Assembly: GCA_024220505.1 (NCBI GenBank)
Contig: JAKZZE010000007.1
Location: 682,001 to 746,000 of the forward strand
Origin: Rhizopus arrhizus
Lineage: Eukaryota; Mucoromycota; Mucoromycetes; Mucorales; Rhizopodaceae
Direction: 5' to 3'
Length of the DNA stretch: 64,000 bases
The number at the start of each line of letters is the position of its first letter. Within the stretch, counting starts at the first letter, position 1. Shown here piece by piece: positions 10,164 to 20,337 of this stretch. A program made the translations under genes and the position numbers. Under the pieces are notes generated by a model that saw only the letters and a program-made list of their open reading frames with translations, was not told the DNA's origin and ran no database searches.

Positions 10164-11793
10164 CAGTAGCGGACAAAACTGGTGCACAAAACTTTTTTTT
10201 AGCTTTTAACTACCATTACCTGCTCATGGTAATTGCAATAGTCATGAAACTGTACTAGAAGGAGGATATACTAGTCATTGTAATCTATGTATGTTCTAAG
10301 CATGACATTGTTAAAACTGAGCGATAAGCGTGCTTTGAATTTATAAAATCTTATATTTTCTAAAAACCGCAAAAGTGGCTAAAATCTTAGACTTTATATA
10401 ATCATCTCATCTCTTGATATTATCGGATATTCTTCTTTGCATATGCTAATAATATGCGTGTATATCATTTTCAATAAAAGAACCCGGCTCTTTAACTACT
10501 CTTTTCCATAGATCATCGACCCTTTTTGATCTAGTGTCGTATCATCATACCTTTGCCATCAATTGCCACCTGGCATGCTTAAGCGGACTTAGGCCGGGAT
10601 TAGTGGCGGCTAAACTTGTAGCACAGAAGCGCTGTTATCAAATATTGAGTTTATGACATGCGTTGACTTGTGCCTTGTGTCATTGTCATACTGAAACGAG
10701 AGATTACGACGTTTTAGACTACTATACGCTAGGCTTTTGTGGTATGAAGTAAGCGAAATATATGTGTATATTTATGAGTTCATTATACCATCGTATACCT
10801 GACACACATATTCTGGTCCTCAATATCTAATACAGCCTTAAAACATAACAGAGCAGCCAGCATGCTTCATTGTTTGATCACCGTGAAAAAATCGCTCAGG
10901 TTGCTCGACTTGCTTTCAATATTAGTGTATACTATCTGCATCCATAATGTTCATATTTGTTTCATTGCTAAAGATAGCAGACTTCCAGCCCTCTATAGTA
11001 TACAATGGCTTGTTGTGATACCACATTCATCGCTTTTTCCGACTTATACAGCTGATGAAATTCTTCGATTCCTTACTTCCGGACTCAAAATCTAGCTTCC
11101 TACTGTGCCTTTAGACTGACAGTCTGCTAACACTGTATCTTAAGGTCCTCAAAATGTGCTGAGCATCAGGAACTGTGTGTAGCGGACCTTGTCCAAGCTC
11201 TAGGTTGATGACTGAACTAATAACTTTTCAGGCTAATAGCGGAATACCTTCATGATCACAAGACATTAAGTTTCTTTCTTCCCTCTTTCTCCTGTTGATT
11301 GTCCATTTAGAGATCCTTGTTACTCTAGAAATATCTGCTGTCGTACGAACTAGGCGTGTTCGAGATCTCAGAGTTTCGGTTTTACAGTTGCTTATTTTCT
11401 TAAACATATAAGGCTAGTACTTTGTTATAGTGAATAGGGTAAAAACAAAAGGGGGGACTCAATGGGAAATACAAAATAAGTACAGTTTTATATACTTTTT
11501 AAGAGCTACTAAAATTTACTAATATGCTGTGAAATCTGAAAGCAAACGGGAGAGATATGGGGAAAATTGAAAGAAGGCTAGACAAGCACTACATTTTTGG
11601 CGAAAATTGAAATATGCAAAAAATCACTAAAAATGACCTTATGCCTGGGGGATGTCCGGCACAGTTCCGGTTTACATAACATAATGTATATTTTGGACTG
11701 TCTTTCAGATGGTATATGCCACAAAAGTCGCAGACATATGGCGGAGATACAATGTTGATTTTAATTTTTGTGCACCAGTTTTGTCCGCTACTG
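10164..11793 (-). mobile_element. Tc1/mariner element B, copy 1 (1630 bp, decayed)
   Basis: Inverted ends of about 28 bases begin CAGTAGCGGACAAAACTGGT at 10164 and return inverted at 11793. TA lies outside each end; the left TA (10162-10163) is shared with element A. The element has the same 1630-base length as B2 (30612-32241), and B3 has that length once its Ty3 insert is removed. Confidence 0.9.
10480..11100 (-). pseudogene. Tc1 transposase relic of element B1
   Basis: No long frame survives, but minus-strand pieces in shifting frames match the Tc1 transposase in order: SAIFSNETNMNIMDAD (near 10980), GPEYVCQVYDGIMNS (near 10800) and QYDNDTRHKST (near 10670), corresponding to FSDETKINIWGSDG, GPGYACQVYDGTMNS and QHDNDPKHKS of the better copies. 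Many stops and indels. A plus-strand 77-codon frame over this region is only a shadow. Confidence 0.75.
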
Positions 11794-11894
11794 TAGCTAT
11801 GATTATGAATATTTGAACTCCGAAACTTCTTTCAAGCTTTAATTTTTGACGTTCTGTAAATCACTTTACAAATTGTCATTATTTTTCCTATTTG

Positions 11895-12020
11895 ACAAAT
11901 TTTTAACCATTTGATATATTTTTTACTTTTTGATATATTTTTAACCATTTGATATATTTTTAACCTTTTGATATTTTTTTAACCTTTTGATATTTTTTTT
12001 AACCTTTTGATATTTTTACA
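11895..12020. repeat. AT-rich minisatellite, ~20-base unit
   Basis: Six to seven imperfect copies of a unit like TTTTTAACCTTTTGATATT run head to tail just upstream of the unit-1 TATA box of the array. The role is unknown. Confidence 0.8.
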
Positions 12021-12217
12021 TTTTGTAAAAATTGAACTTTATATTTTTGCCTATAAAAAGCCTAGCTTTTTATTCTTTTGATTTCACTTCACTTATCTTG
12101 ACTTACTTTTCTTGACTTTACTTCTCTTAACAATATAAATATATTTTATCAATAAACCAAGTATCCTTATCTCTGAATCTTTTGATATAACACTCTTAAA
12201 ATACAAGCAAGACAAGT

Positions 12218-12319
12218 CCCTTGAAGCCAATTATCTTCATTGTAAAACCTTTTAATACTCTTATCAAGTTACCTGAATATAAAACAAGTCTGATCAACTT
12301 AACAAGATCTGGTGGTCAC
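12218..12319 (+). repeat. Array unit 1, conserved core
   Basis: CCTTGAAGCC...CTTCATTG at 12218-12242 and GATCTGGTGGTCAC at 12306-12319; TATAAAAAG at 12052 and an AATAAA-like element near 12153. The spacer after it starts ACACCAGCAATGGCTGCGG, a small hairpin. Confidence 0.65.
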
Positions 12320-12499
12320 TTACAAGCGAACCTAATATCAATACTCTACCCAACTCTTATTTTTCTATCCATTTTCATCAACTTTACTCTATTTCAAAAC
12401 CATTAACTCTTACAAGCCATTGAATCAACACCATAAAATTACAACACCAGCAATGGCTGCGGTTTGTGATTTTTTAATTTTGAACCTTATTCCTTTTTG

Positions 12500-12575
12500 A
12501 ACTTTATTTCAAAATCAAACTTTATATCAAAATCAAACCTTATATCGAAATCAAACCTTATATCGAAATGAAACT
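12500..12575. repeat. Short tandem repeat, 18-19-base unit
   Basis: Four to five copies of AAATCAAACCTTATATCG with small changes, between array units 1 and 2. Confidence 0.8.
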
Positions 12576-12770
12576 TTATTTTTCTTTGTCTATAAAATAG
12601 ACAAGTTTTACTTTTTATTTTACTTCACTTACTCTTGACTTATCTTCACTTCTCTTGACTTATATATATTTTAACTTTACTTATCTTAAATATATTTTAT
12701 CCAATAAATCAAGTATCTTTATTCCTGAATCTTTTGGTATAACACTCTTAAAACACAAGCAAGACAAGTC

Positions 12771-12870
12771 CCTTGAAGCCAATTATCTTCATTGTAAAAC
12801 CTTTTAATACTCTTATCAAGTTACTTTATTACAAACAAGTTTGATCTACTTAACAAGATCTGGTGGTCAC
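12771..12870 (+). repeat. Array unit 2, conserved core
   Basis: CCTTGAAGCC...CTTCATTG from 12771 and the 14-base core at 12857-12870, TATA box at 12591. The closest sibling of unit 1, nearly identical over about 250 bases. It is followed by ATTACACTGTACCAC and a strong palindrome at 13018-13040 (GGACCTGAACT / AGTTCATGTCC). Confidence 0.65.
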
Positions 12871-13266
12871 TTACAAGCAAACCTAATATCAATACTCTAC
12901 CCAACTCTTATTTTTTTTAACCATTTTCATCAACTTTACTTTATTTCAAAACCGTTAACTCTTACAAGCCATTGAAGCAACAAAAAATTACACTGTACCA
13001 CTTGACGAAGAAAGTTCGGACCTGAACTAAGTTCATGTCCTCAATATTTTTGATAAACTCAATGAAATTGAATAACTCAACTAAATTCACAATTCAAAGG
13101 AAAACACAAAAATCTAAAAACATTACAAAATCAAGAAAACCAAAAACATATAAATATCAACAATTTATCAAGAATTATTATTATTATTATTATCTTACCT
13201 TATCCAAATAAATCTCCTTTGAAACAAAATACTTCTTTTATTTTATAAATAGGAAGAACTAATAAT

Positions 13267-13382
13267 CCCTTGAATCATATACTTCATTGTAATCTCTTTT
13301 TTATTTTATCTTTTATCTTTCATCTGTTTATTTTACTTTTACTCAATTCAGACTGATCTACTTAACAAGATCTGGTGGTCAC
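13267..13382 (+). repeat. Array unit 3, conserved core
   Basis: CCTTGAATC...CTTCATTG at 13267-13290 and the core at 13369-13382; TATAAATAGG at 13244. The spacer (13530-13690) has repeated TTGCAGTTTACAACAACC-like words and two TGTAAC starts. Confidence 0.6.
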
Positions 13383-13883
13383 TCTACTCAAGCGAACTTA
13401 CAACTCAAATTATCTACTCTTTTTGGATATTACTTTATCCAATACCTTATTCAATTACCAAAACTTTGTCTCAAAAACTTATATCAAACCTACTTAAACC
13501 CGAAAGCCTAACAATCTCACAATAAATATTGTTTGTAGTGTAACGAAAATGCTAATAAGGATACACTGTAACACACAAGAATAAAACGGCGGAATTTAAA
13601 TCGTTGCAGTTTATAACGAACGTCTTGCAGTTTACAACAACCACCTTACACTATACAACAACCGCCTCTTATGTTATAACAACCATTCAAAATACCAAAA
13701 ACAGAACAAAACATAAAATCCAAAAACATGTAAATAACCCCAAATAATAATCTCAAAAAATACTTCACTACTAACTTCCTAACTTCTCTCTTATTTTATT
13801 TTTACTTTTTCTTTTTATCAAATAAATATTCTATTAAAGAGGCAAACTATCTCTTATTTTATTTAACATCAAGAACAAGAAGT

Positions 13884-13999
13884 CCCTTGAAGCTATTATA
13901 CTTCATTGTAAATCCCCTTTTTTATTTTACTTTATGTTTTTATTTTTATTCTACCTTAACTAAAACAGTTTGATCTACTTTATAAGATCTGGTGGTCAC
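13884..13999 (+). repeat. Array unit 4, conserved core
   Basis: CCTTGAAGC...CTTCATTG at 13884-13909 and the core at 13986-13999. No clean TATA box (GTAAATAACC near 13730). The spacer begins TTACACTGTAACACG and carries TGAACT...AGTTCAGGAC, the same words as the unit-2 palindrome. Confidence 0.6.
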
Positions 14000-14489
14000 T
14001 ATAACAAGCGAATCAAGCCAATCCAACTCATATAAAAGCAATTATTATACCAATTACAACTTAAATCTGTTTATTTAAACCTCAACTCAACACACTCAAG
14101 CAAACTAGTAAAAATTTATTACACTGTAACACGAACAATGATTTAGTCCCCGATACAAACATGTACAATTACAGTTTGGATGAAGAACATGAACTTTAAT
14201 TTACAGTTCAGGACAAGAGACAAAAGACACCCCATATTTTTTATATAAATAAGATGAATATTTTGAACAAAATAACAGACATCCAATTTGAATCCAATTC
14301 ACATCCAATAAATCATATCTTCTCGCGCTTAAAAAGCAATCTCTTCTTGGGTCACAATTACCTTTTCTTTTCTTTTTATTTTACCTATTCTTTCTGATCT
14401 GACACCTGATTTATCACGAATCAAGAAAGACTCCCTTTATTTTTATCTTTTACTAAACAATCTTACTCTTAACCTTATTGATCTATAAA

Positions 14490-14503
14490 GATCTGGTGGT
14501 CAC
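14490..14503 (+). repeat. Array unit 5, core only
   Basis: The 14-base core is intact, preceded by TTGATCTATAA. The upstream TGAAG/CTTCA element is not recognisable in this unit. TATATAAAT lies at 14242. Confidence 0.6.
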
Positions 14504-14687
14504 TACTTAAAACCAAATTACTATATCAAAAGAACTGTTAAACGTTCAGTCAAGTTAATCAAACTCAAGTCATTCAAGGCTTCAAACTTCAAATTAAACA
14601 AATCTACAACACTTTAATACAATCCAAATCCCAAGTACTAACAAGTTACAGTACTGTGACGCAGTTGGTGTAACTTTTGCGGAAGAA

Positions 14688-14754
14688 GGGACTGAGTCCT
14701 AGGAGGGACTCAGTCGTAGGAGGGACCTCAGTCCTAGGAGGGACATCAGTCCCT
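14688..14754. repeat. Hairpin-forming tandem repeat after array unit 5
   Basis: Four copies of an ~18-base unit of the type AGGAGGGACTCAGTCCT. GGGACT and AGTCC(C) can pair within and between copies. Preceded by GTTACAGTACTGTGAC. Confidence 0.8.
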
Positions 14755-14991
14755 GAAGATAAACAAAAAAAGTTCAAAAATAGAAAAACACAAAAAAATG
14801 ACAATCATATAAATATCCCTTTATCCTTTCAGTTTTGAAAGACTCACTTACTTTTTGATATATACTTACTTTTGATATAACTTACTTTTTACTTACTTTT
14901 GACATATTTTACTTTAACATAAATAAAAGAATATCTTCAAGGATCTACATTTAAAATCTTTCTGATCCCTTACATATACATCAAGTCAAGT

Positions 14992-15097
14992 CCTTTGAAG
15001 TTAAATTATCTTCATCGTATCAATCTTATATTCTCTTATCAAGAAAACTTTTATTACTTTTTACTGTTTGATCTACAATACAAGATCTGGTGGTCAC
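14992..15097 (+). repeat. Array unit 6, conserved core
   Basis: CTTTGAAGTT...CTTCATCG at 14992-15017 and the core at 15084-15097, TATAAATA near 14808. Followed by ATTACAGTACGATC and an ACGATC repeat. Confidence 0.6.
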
Positions 15098-15488
15098 TTA
15101 CTACAAGCAAACCAAATTTATCAATATAAAAACAAGCTTTTGATCTCAAATTCTTTTACACTTCAAAGAAGAGTCAAATTATTTCTAAACTCTTAAGGCC
15201 ATTTAAACGAAACAATACCTATCACAAGAAAAATTACAGTACGATCTTTTCAAACGATCCAAAAGTTAATATTGCCAATCAAATCTAACCAAACATTAAC
15301 CCACCAAACAGTATAAATACTGAGGATTTATTCCTCAAGATATAAAAAACTTCACTTCGATCTTTGCACTTTAAAACTTTTACTTACAAAATCTACAACT
15401 TTATTTACTTTGTTTTTCTTTGAATAAATTTATCAATTATCCTTTTAAAAAGCTCTTTTGATATTCTATTATAATTACAAAGTCAAGT

Positions 15489-15600
15489 CCCTTGAAGCTA
15501 ACTATCTTCATTGTATCCCTTTTTATTTTATTTTTACTTTAAACAAACCTTTTTACGAATCAAAACAAGATTGATCAAATTTACAAGATCTGGTGGTCAC
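15489..15600 (+). repeat. Array unit 7, conserved core
   Basis: CCTTGAAGC...CTTCATTG at 15489-15513 and the core at 15587-15600, TATAAATACTG at 15312. Ends at ATATTACAGCAGC near 15707. The array then gives way to unrelated sequence and a LINE 3' end. Confidence 0.6.
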
Positions 15601-15874
15601 TATATCAAGCGAATCAAGCCAAATCTAATTCACAAAAAGTCAACTCTTATATCAATTATAACTCAAATCTCTGCTTATTTAAACCTTAACCCAATAAACC
15701 CAAACAATATTACAGCAGCAAACTTTTGCAGCATTTGACTTTTCTCTCTCCAACTAATTCAAATCCAGGAAAATACAAGCAAATACGTATGAATACGTAT
15801 GAATACGATTAAAGAATAATTTTTTATTTGTAAAAATTTTAAAACCCAAAATGAGCACATAATATTTGACATAT

Positions 15875-16683
15875 TGTATTGCCCGGGCCAGTTCAAAGAA
15901 GTTTTAGAGAAACTAAAAACCTTTTTGATAGCCAAAAAGGTAAAAAGGATAAAGAAGGGAAGATGATAGGAAGATGTAATCAATACATTTAAGAGCTAGA
16001 GAATAACCAAGATAATAATTTTTGACCAAGAGGGGGAACATCGGGAGAGATTTGATCGTGATGCAAATAATCTAGTTCATGTAAAATTTGACAGATAATT
16101 GGCCAACGAATAGACCATGCAATATGCTTTGAGCAGTTTTTGTCGGTTGGTTTCTTTCTGGAAGTGGGCAGCTTGTTTAAGAGAAATGACAGAGGGTCGG
16201 GGATAGATTGTGGCATTTGCAGACGTCGATGCATATGGAGGCATTCAATGGCATGAGTCCTTGTTAGTAGATCAAATGGGTGGTAGATACACGGTTTGGG
16301 GAGGCCACCAGGAAGCCAACCGAGACGCCAACGGAGTAAGCGACTACGTTCGACGGGGGTAATTGGGAGCCATAGTATAGGATCAACCTTTAGGTCAACA
16401 CGACAGGCAGATAAAAGGACAGAGTTAGTGTTATCACGACGTTGCTCTAAGGAGTTTTGGAGATACTCTTGACGAATAGCTCGGAAACGGCGTTTGTCGA
16501 TCTGTTCTACATCTTGTACGGTACAAAGTCGCCATAGAGGAGAGGTCGTAAGCTTATACCACTGTGAGCCACTTGCCGAAGTTCGAATGTATGGTAAAAG
16601 TTGGAACAGAAGAGTATCATCGGGAACATCCAAGGAACGGAGGAGAAACTTCGTCTGTAAAATGTGAGTGCGTTCTTTCATCG
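15875..16683 (-). pseudogene. LINE family A, C-terminal coding end and 3' end
   Basis: The minus-strand frame 15989-16681 matches the C-terminal region of the LINE at 59425-60258: VPDDTLLFQLLPYI, SRLLRWRLGWLPGG and CIYHPFDLLTRTHAIECLHMH, a possible Cys/His metal site. The 3' part ends with AACTGGCCCGGGCAATA near 15880-15900, and a very similar end (AACTGGCTCGGGCAA) marks the other copy near 59230. The upstream part stops at Tc1 element C (TA at 16684-16685). No RT domain is attached, so this is a fragment. Confidence 0.8.
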
Positions 16684-16957
16684 TACAGTCCTGCTGTTAA
16701 CTGCCTCACAAAAATAAAATTTAAGATAATTCCCGCAAAAATAAAGCTAACCTTTTTAAATTTTAATGGAACTGTGCTAAAACAACATATTTTTATTGAA
16801 CAAATTTTTATAGCACACTCATTAGTAAAATGTAGCGGAATTTGAAAAAAATGAAAAACGACTATAAAATCAATCTGACAGCAAATCTTTAACGCTTTGT
16901 ATATCCACCTTTAGCCTTGATAACCTCTTCAATTCTTTTTGGCATACTCTCGTAATA

Positions 16958-18594
16958 CAGTGGGTCAAAAAACTGCACCAACCTAACCTAATTTTTCGGA
17001 AATAAGAGCATAGGTCTGTCAGTTTTATAGCAAACATTATGAAACTTGAACCAAACAAAGTTAATACTATTATGATTTATTGACAGAAATTTCAAAGTCA
17101 GAAGCTGAGTATACACTTAAAGCGCGCCCAGAAAAAAGCGGAGGTCGGTTGGTGCAGTTTTTTGACTTTCTTAAAATCGAGTGGATCCACCCTTTTCTGC
17201 TAATACTGCTTGTATTCTGTCGGGCATATTGTCCATATATTTGATGCATTGTTTCTTAGTAAACGAATTCCATTCATTTTCGACTCTTTCCCACAGTTCA
17301 TGGATGCTGGTCGCCCTATTATCATACATGCTCAGCTTTAACTTCAAATGATGCTATACATGTTCAACAGGATTAAGATCTGGACTTTGTGATGGTCAAT
17401 CGTCAATGTAAACCATGCCACTATCTTTCATCCATCGCGTTGTGAACTTTGATCGATGTTTAGGATCATTGTCGTGCTGAAATACCGATGTTTTCCAATT
17501 CAGACCATAGTACTCCAGGGTGTCCTTCAGACTTGTAGCAAGAATTTCTTGGTATAGCTCTGAATTCATGGTACCATCATAGACCTGACATGCGTATCCA
17601 GGTCCTGCGCTGGTTATACAACCCCATAACATGAGACCACCGCCTCCATGCTTCACAGTAATGTCGATATGGTGGGGCTGTAAACGATCGCATTTTTTCT
17701 TCCAACAATATTTGCAACCATCCGAGCCCCAAATGTTAATTTTGGTCTCACCAGAAAATATCACACGTCGCCAATCATGTACTGTCCAGTATTGATGCTT
17801 TTTGGCCCATGCCAATCGAGCCTTTTTGTGCTTTTCAGTCAATAATGGCTTCTTCTTTTTGATCTCAGCATAAATTTCAACTGAATGTAAAACATTAATG
17901 GCCGATTGATACGACATAGGGTGTCCAAGCTCCTCCAACTTCATTTGCACATCCTTGGCAGTCTTCCAGTAACACGTGAGTACTTGTCTCTTGATGTATC
18001 GACGCGTTGATTCTGCCACAATGCTCAGTCTACCTCCACTTTTACGTATTCTATTATGCATCCACTTATTTGCATACCTATTAACGGTATTTCTATGCAC
18101 TCCAACTCGTTTCCCAATGACTGTAGGGTCAACGTTACCTTCTAATAGTGCTTTGATACTGTTTTGAACATCGGATGGAAGCGTTTTGGGCATTTCTAAT
18201 GATGGATGGACACTGGCGATGTATGATGCGTTTGGGTAAAGTAGGAAAGAAAAAAAAAGGGAAATAATTGTAAAAAAGCTTATTTTAAGGTCCCCAGTGT
18301 GACTAGATACTCCACAGACTAATTTAAATCTCCCGGAAAGGCCTCAGTCCGGGCATATCATATCAAACCCACTTTTATTTTAAAAGTCAAAAAACTGCAC
18401 CAACCGACCTCCGCTTTTTTCTGGACGCGCTTTAAGTGTATACTCAGCGTCTGACTTTGAAAGTTTTGTCAATAAATCATAATAGTATTAACTTTGTTTG
18501 GTTCAAGTTTCATAATGTTTGCTATAAAACTGACAGACCTATGCTCTTATTTCCGAAAAATTAGGTTAGGTTGGTGCAGTTTTTTGACCCACTG
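16958..18594 (-). mobile_element. Tc1/mariner family I, copy 1 (1637 bp)
   Basis: Inverted repeats of 212 bases (16958-17169 and 18383-18594), TA duplicated at 16956-16957 and 18595-18596. The transposase stop codon lies 1 base inside the left repeat's inner edge. Both TIR ends carry GTCAAAAAACTGCACCAACC in opposite orientation. Confidence 0.95.
17171..18193 (-). pseudogene. Family I transposase, copy 1: two nonsense codons and a lost catalytic Asp
   Basis: Tc1-type DDE transposase of about 340 codons from ATG at 18193. The N-terminal paired-type helix-turn-helix (VIGKRVGVHRNTVNRYANKW) is intact. The first catalytic Asp is replaced by Gly (FSGETKIN, residue 148, bases 17750-17752). QHDNDPKHRS keeps the second Asp. 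Two Trp codons are stops: TGA at 17396-17398 (DDW to DD stop) and TAG at 17354-17356 (EHVW to EHV stop). The rest of the C-terminus (NRATSIHELWERVENEW) reads through in frame. Inactive on three counts. Confidence 0.9.
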
Positions 18595-19920
18595 TACTTC
18601 TTCATGTCCTCTTTAGTGAATTTGTTCCACTCTGCATCAAATCTATCCCACAATTCATTCATATTTTTGGGCTTGGTGTCATATGCATCTAATTTCAACT
18701 TAACATGATGCCAGAGGTGTTCAATTGGATTTAGGTCGGGACTATTTGCTGGCCAGTCTTGAATATAGTTAATTCCGTTATCTGCAAACCATTTTTTAGT
18801 GAGTTTCGATGTGTGTTTTGTATCTCCGTCCTGTTGAAAGATGACTTCCTCATTGCTGAGACTGAAGTGCTCGAGTGTATCCTTATAGGAAGTATCCAAG
18901 ATATGGGTGTACAGCTCTGATTTCATAGGATACTCAATAATGCGGCATGCGTAACCTACTCCTGATGATGTCATGCATCCCCAAACCATCATTGAGCCTC
19001 CGCCACCTTTTAATTGAGTCTGATAATTATGTGGTCGAAGTGGGTCATCCTTATGTTTCCATGTAATTTGAGCTCCATCTGATCCCCATCTGTTGATTTT
19101 GGTTTCGTCGGAGAATATGACCTTGTTCCAGTCCTCTACAGTCCAGTCACTGTGTTTTTTGGCCCATTCCAATCGCTTTTTCTGGTTAGTTCTCTTGATT
19201 AAAGGCTTCTTTTTCTTATACAGAGTTTTAAGGCCGAGGGACCTCATTAGTTGTGTCGTGGATGAGTACTGCAATTTGTAACCAAGAGACCACAGATATC
19301 TTTGAACATCCTTTGCTGATAATAAGAAGCCTTTTCGGACTTTAAAAGCTATGACTTGCTTTGTAAAATCGGGAACGGTGCTGACTCTACCACCACGGGG
19401 TTTGACGCGATCAGGATCAACTTGCTTTTTCATGAGAATAACTAGGGCTCTAGACACTCCAGTGGCTTGTACAATATTTTTAGTACCCTTTCCGGCCTTA
19501 ATTAATGAAATGACGTTATTGCGTGTGTCGTTGCTGAGTTTATAAGGCATTACAAAGAAGTAGTTGTCAAGTGTAGAAGTAGAGATGTGATGGGGGAAAC
19601 GAAGAGAAAAGTGTCGCTTTTTTATACATTTTTAGCTTCTCTACGTCATGATGATACGTTATGTACGTTATCATTGCATCATGTACGCCAAAATAGGGTT
19701 TAAAGTACATTTAATCATACTTACATCATTTTCCATTTAACCCAAAATCAATTTTTCTTGATTTAGATATTTGTGTAACAAGCTAGAGTTACATCATTCT
19801 TTTCTTCTTATACTATGATGTATGGGCTATCTAATGGTTTTTATTTCGTAGTTCTGACGTAATTATAGCACTGTGCAGGCCATTTTATGGTTTTGTTAGG
19901 CAGTTGACAGTAGGACTGTA

Positions 19921-20335
19921 GAAAATTCGCCCTCATGGGTCTATTCGAGTGTCGCCTGTGTAAGATCCAAGGCGAGCATTAAAATCACCGCATAATATAG
20001 TATTGGACGTAGTAGCGTATTGCAAAGGTAGTGTATCTAGTATCGTTATTACTTCATCATCTAAAGAAGGTGGTAAATATAGGCAGTGGATCAATATTTT
20101 AGAGGCTAAGACAATTGATAAAGAATATTTAGCTAATAGTGGGTGAGTATGTGTAATTTGGTAGACTGGTAGTTTGCTTTGCGGATTCACCAGAAGAGCC
20201 AGACCAAGCTGTCCGATACCCGTGATAGAGTTCCGTGGTGTACCATAGGTATAATATTCGGCCCAGGTAGTCTTGTATCTTGTTAGGGGCAGTAACCAAG
20301 TCTCAGTGAGAAAGAGTAAGTCCGAATTACAGTGA
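19921..20335 (-). pseudogene. LINE endonuclease fragment
   Basis: Minus-strand coding resembles the front of an apurinic-type LINE endonuclease: TETWLLPLTRYKTTWAEYYT, then YLPPSLDDEVITILDTLP and ILCGDFNARLGSYTGDTR (GDFN catalytic block). A TGA (19933-19935) replaces an Arg codon soon after. Tc1 element C cuts it on one side and the TIR of Tc1 fragment D (TA at 20336-20337) on the other. It lies on the same strand as the LINE C-terminal piece beyond element C, but the whole RT between them is absent. Confidence 0.75.
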
Positions 20336-20337
20336 GC

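Larger units (their letters stand above)
11845..15740 (+). repeat. Tandem array of seven diverged promoter-like repeat units of unknown nature
   Basis: A 14-base core GATCTGGTGGTCAC occurs seven times on one strand at 12306, 12857, 13369, 13986, 14490, 15084 and 15587, spaced 503-617 bases. About 85-100 bases before six of the seven cores lies CCTTGAAGC...CTTCATTGTA, able to fold as TGAAG/CTTCA. Just before each core is TTGATCTAC or TGATCAA, able to pair with AAGATC. Most units have a TATA box 250-300 bases upstream (12052, 12591, 13244, 14241, 14808, 15312). Units end near ATTACA followed by TGTAAC-like bases, then a spacer with its own inverted or tandem repeats. They could be LTR-plus-leader modules (TGGTGGTCACT as a primer-binding site) or tandem noncoding RNA genes. 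No protein is supported. Confidence 0.6.
16889..19550 (-). pseudogene. Tc1 transposase of element C, split only by an inserted transposon
   Basis: From ATG at 19550 the frame runs 318 codons to the family I insertion at TA 18595-18596, and continues on the other side (16957 down to TAA at 16889-16891). The seam falls inside a Tyr codon, in the conserved MKKYYESMPKRIEEVIKAK block, giving a 340-residue protein when the insert is ignored. Catalytic blocks IFSDETKINRWGSDG, FQQDGDTKHTS and NSPDLNPIEHLW are all intact, with no other stop seen. Before the insertion it would have been a plausible active transposase. As it stands, translation runs from MKK into the inner TIR and stops after about 10 foreign residues. 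Confidence 0.85.
16686..19918 (-). mobile_element. Tc1/mariner element C, interrupted by family I copy 1
   Basis: Imperfect inverted ends of about 28 bases (CAGTCCTGCTGTTAACTGCC at 16686; inverted counterpart ending at 19918) with TA outside both. Without the inner element and its duplicated TA (1639 bases) it is 1594 bases long. It lies between two LINE fragments. Confidence 0.85.

Noticed and set aside
12221..15738. Frames containing TRSGGH in array units 1 and 7 as a small protein family
   Set aside because: The shared residues are just the translated 14-base core; other units lack a frame and the surroundings are not coding-like.
11845..15740. CRISPR-like or satellite array
   Set aside because: Units are 500-617 bases, diverged and of uneven length, with TATA boxes; this is a eukaryotic genome and there are no short regular repeats with unique spacers.
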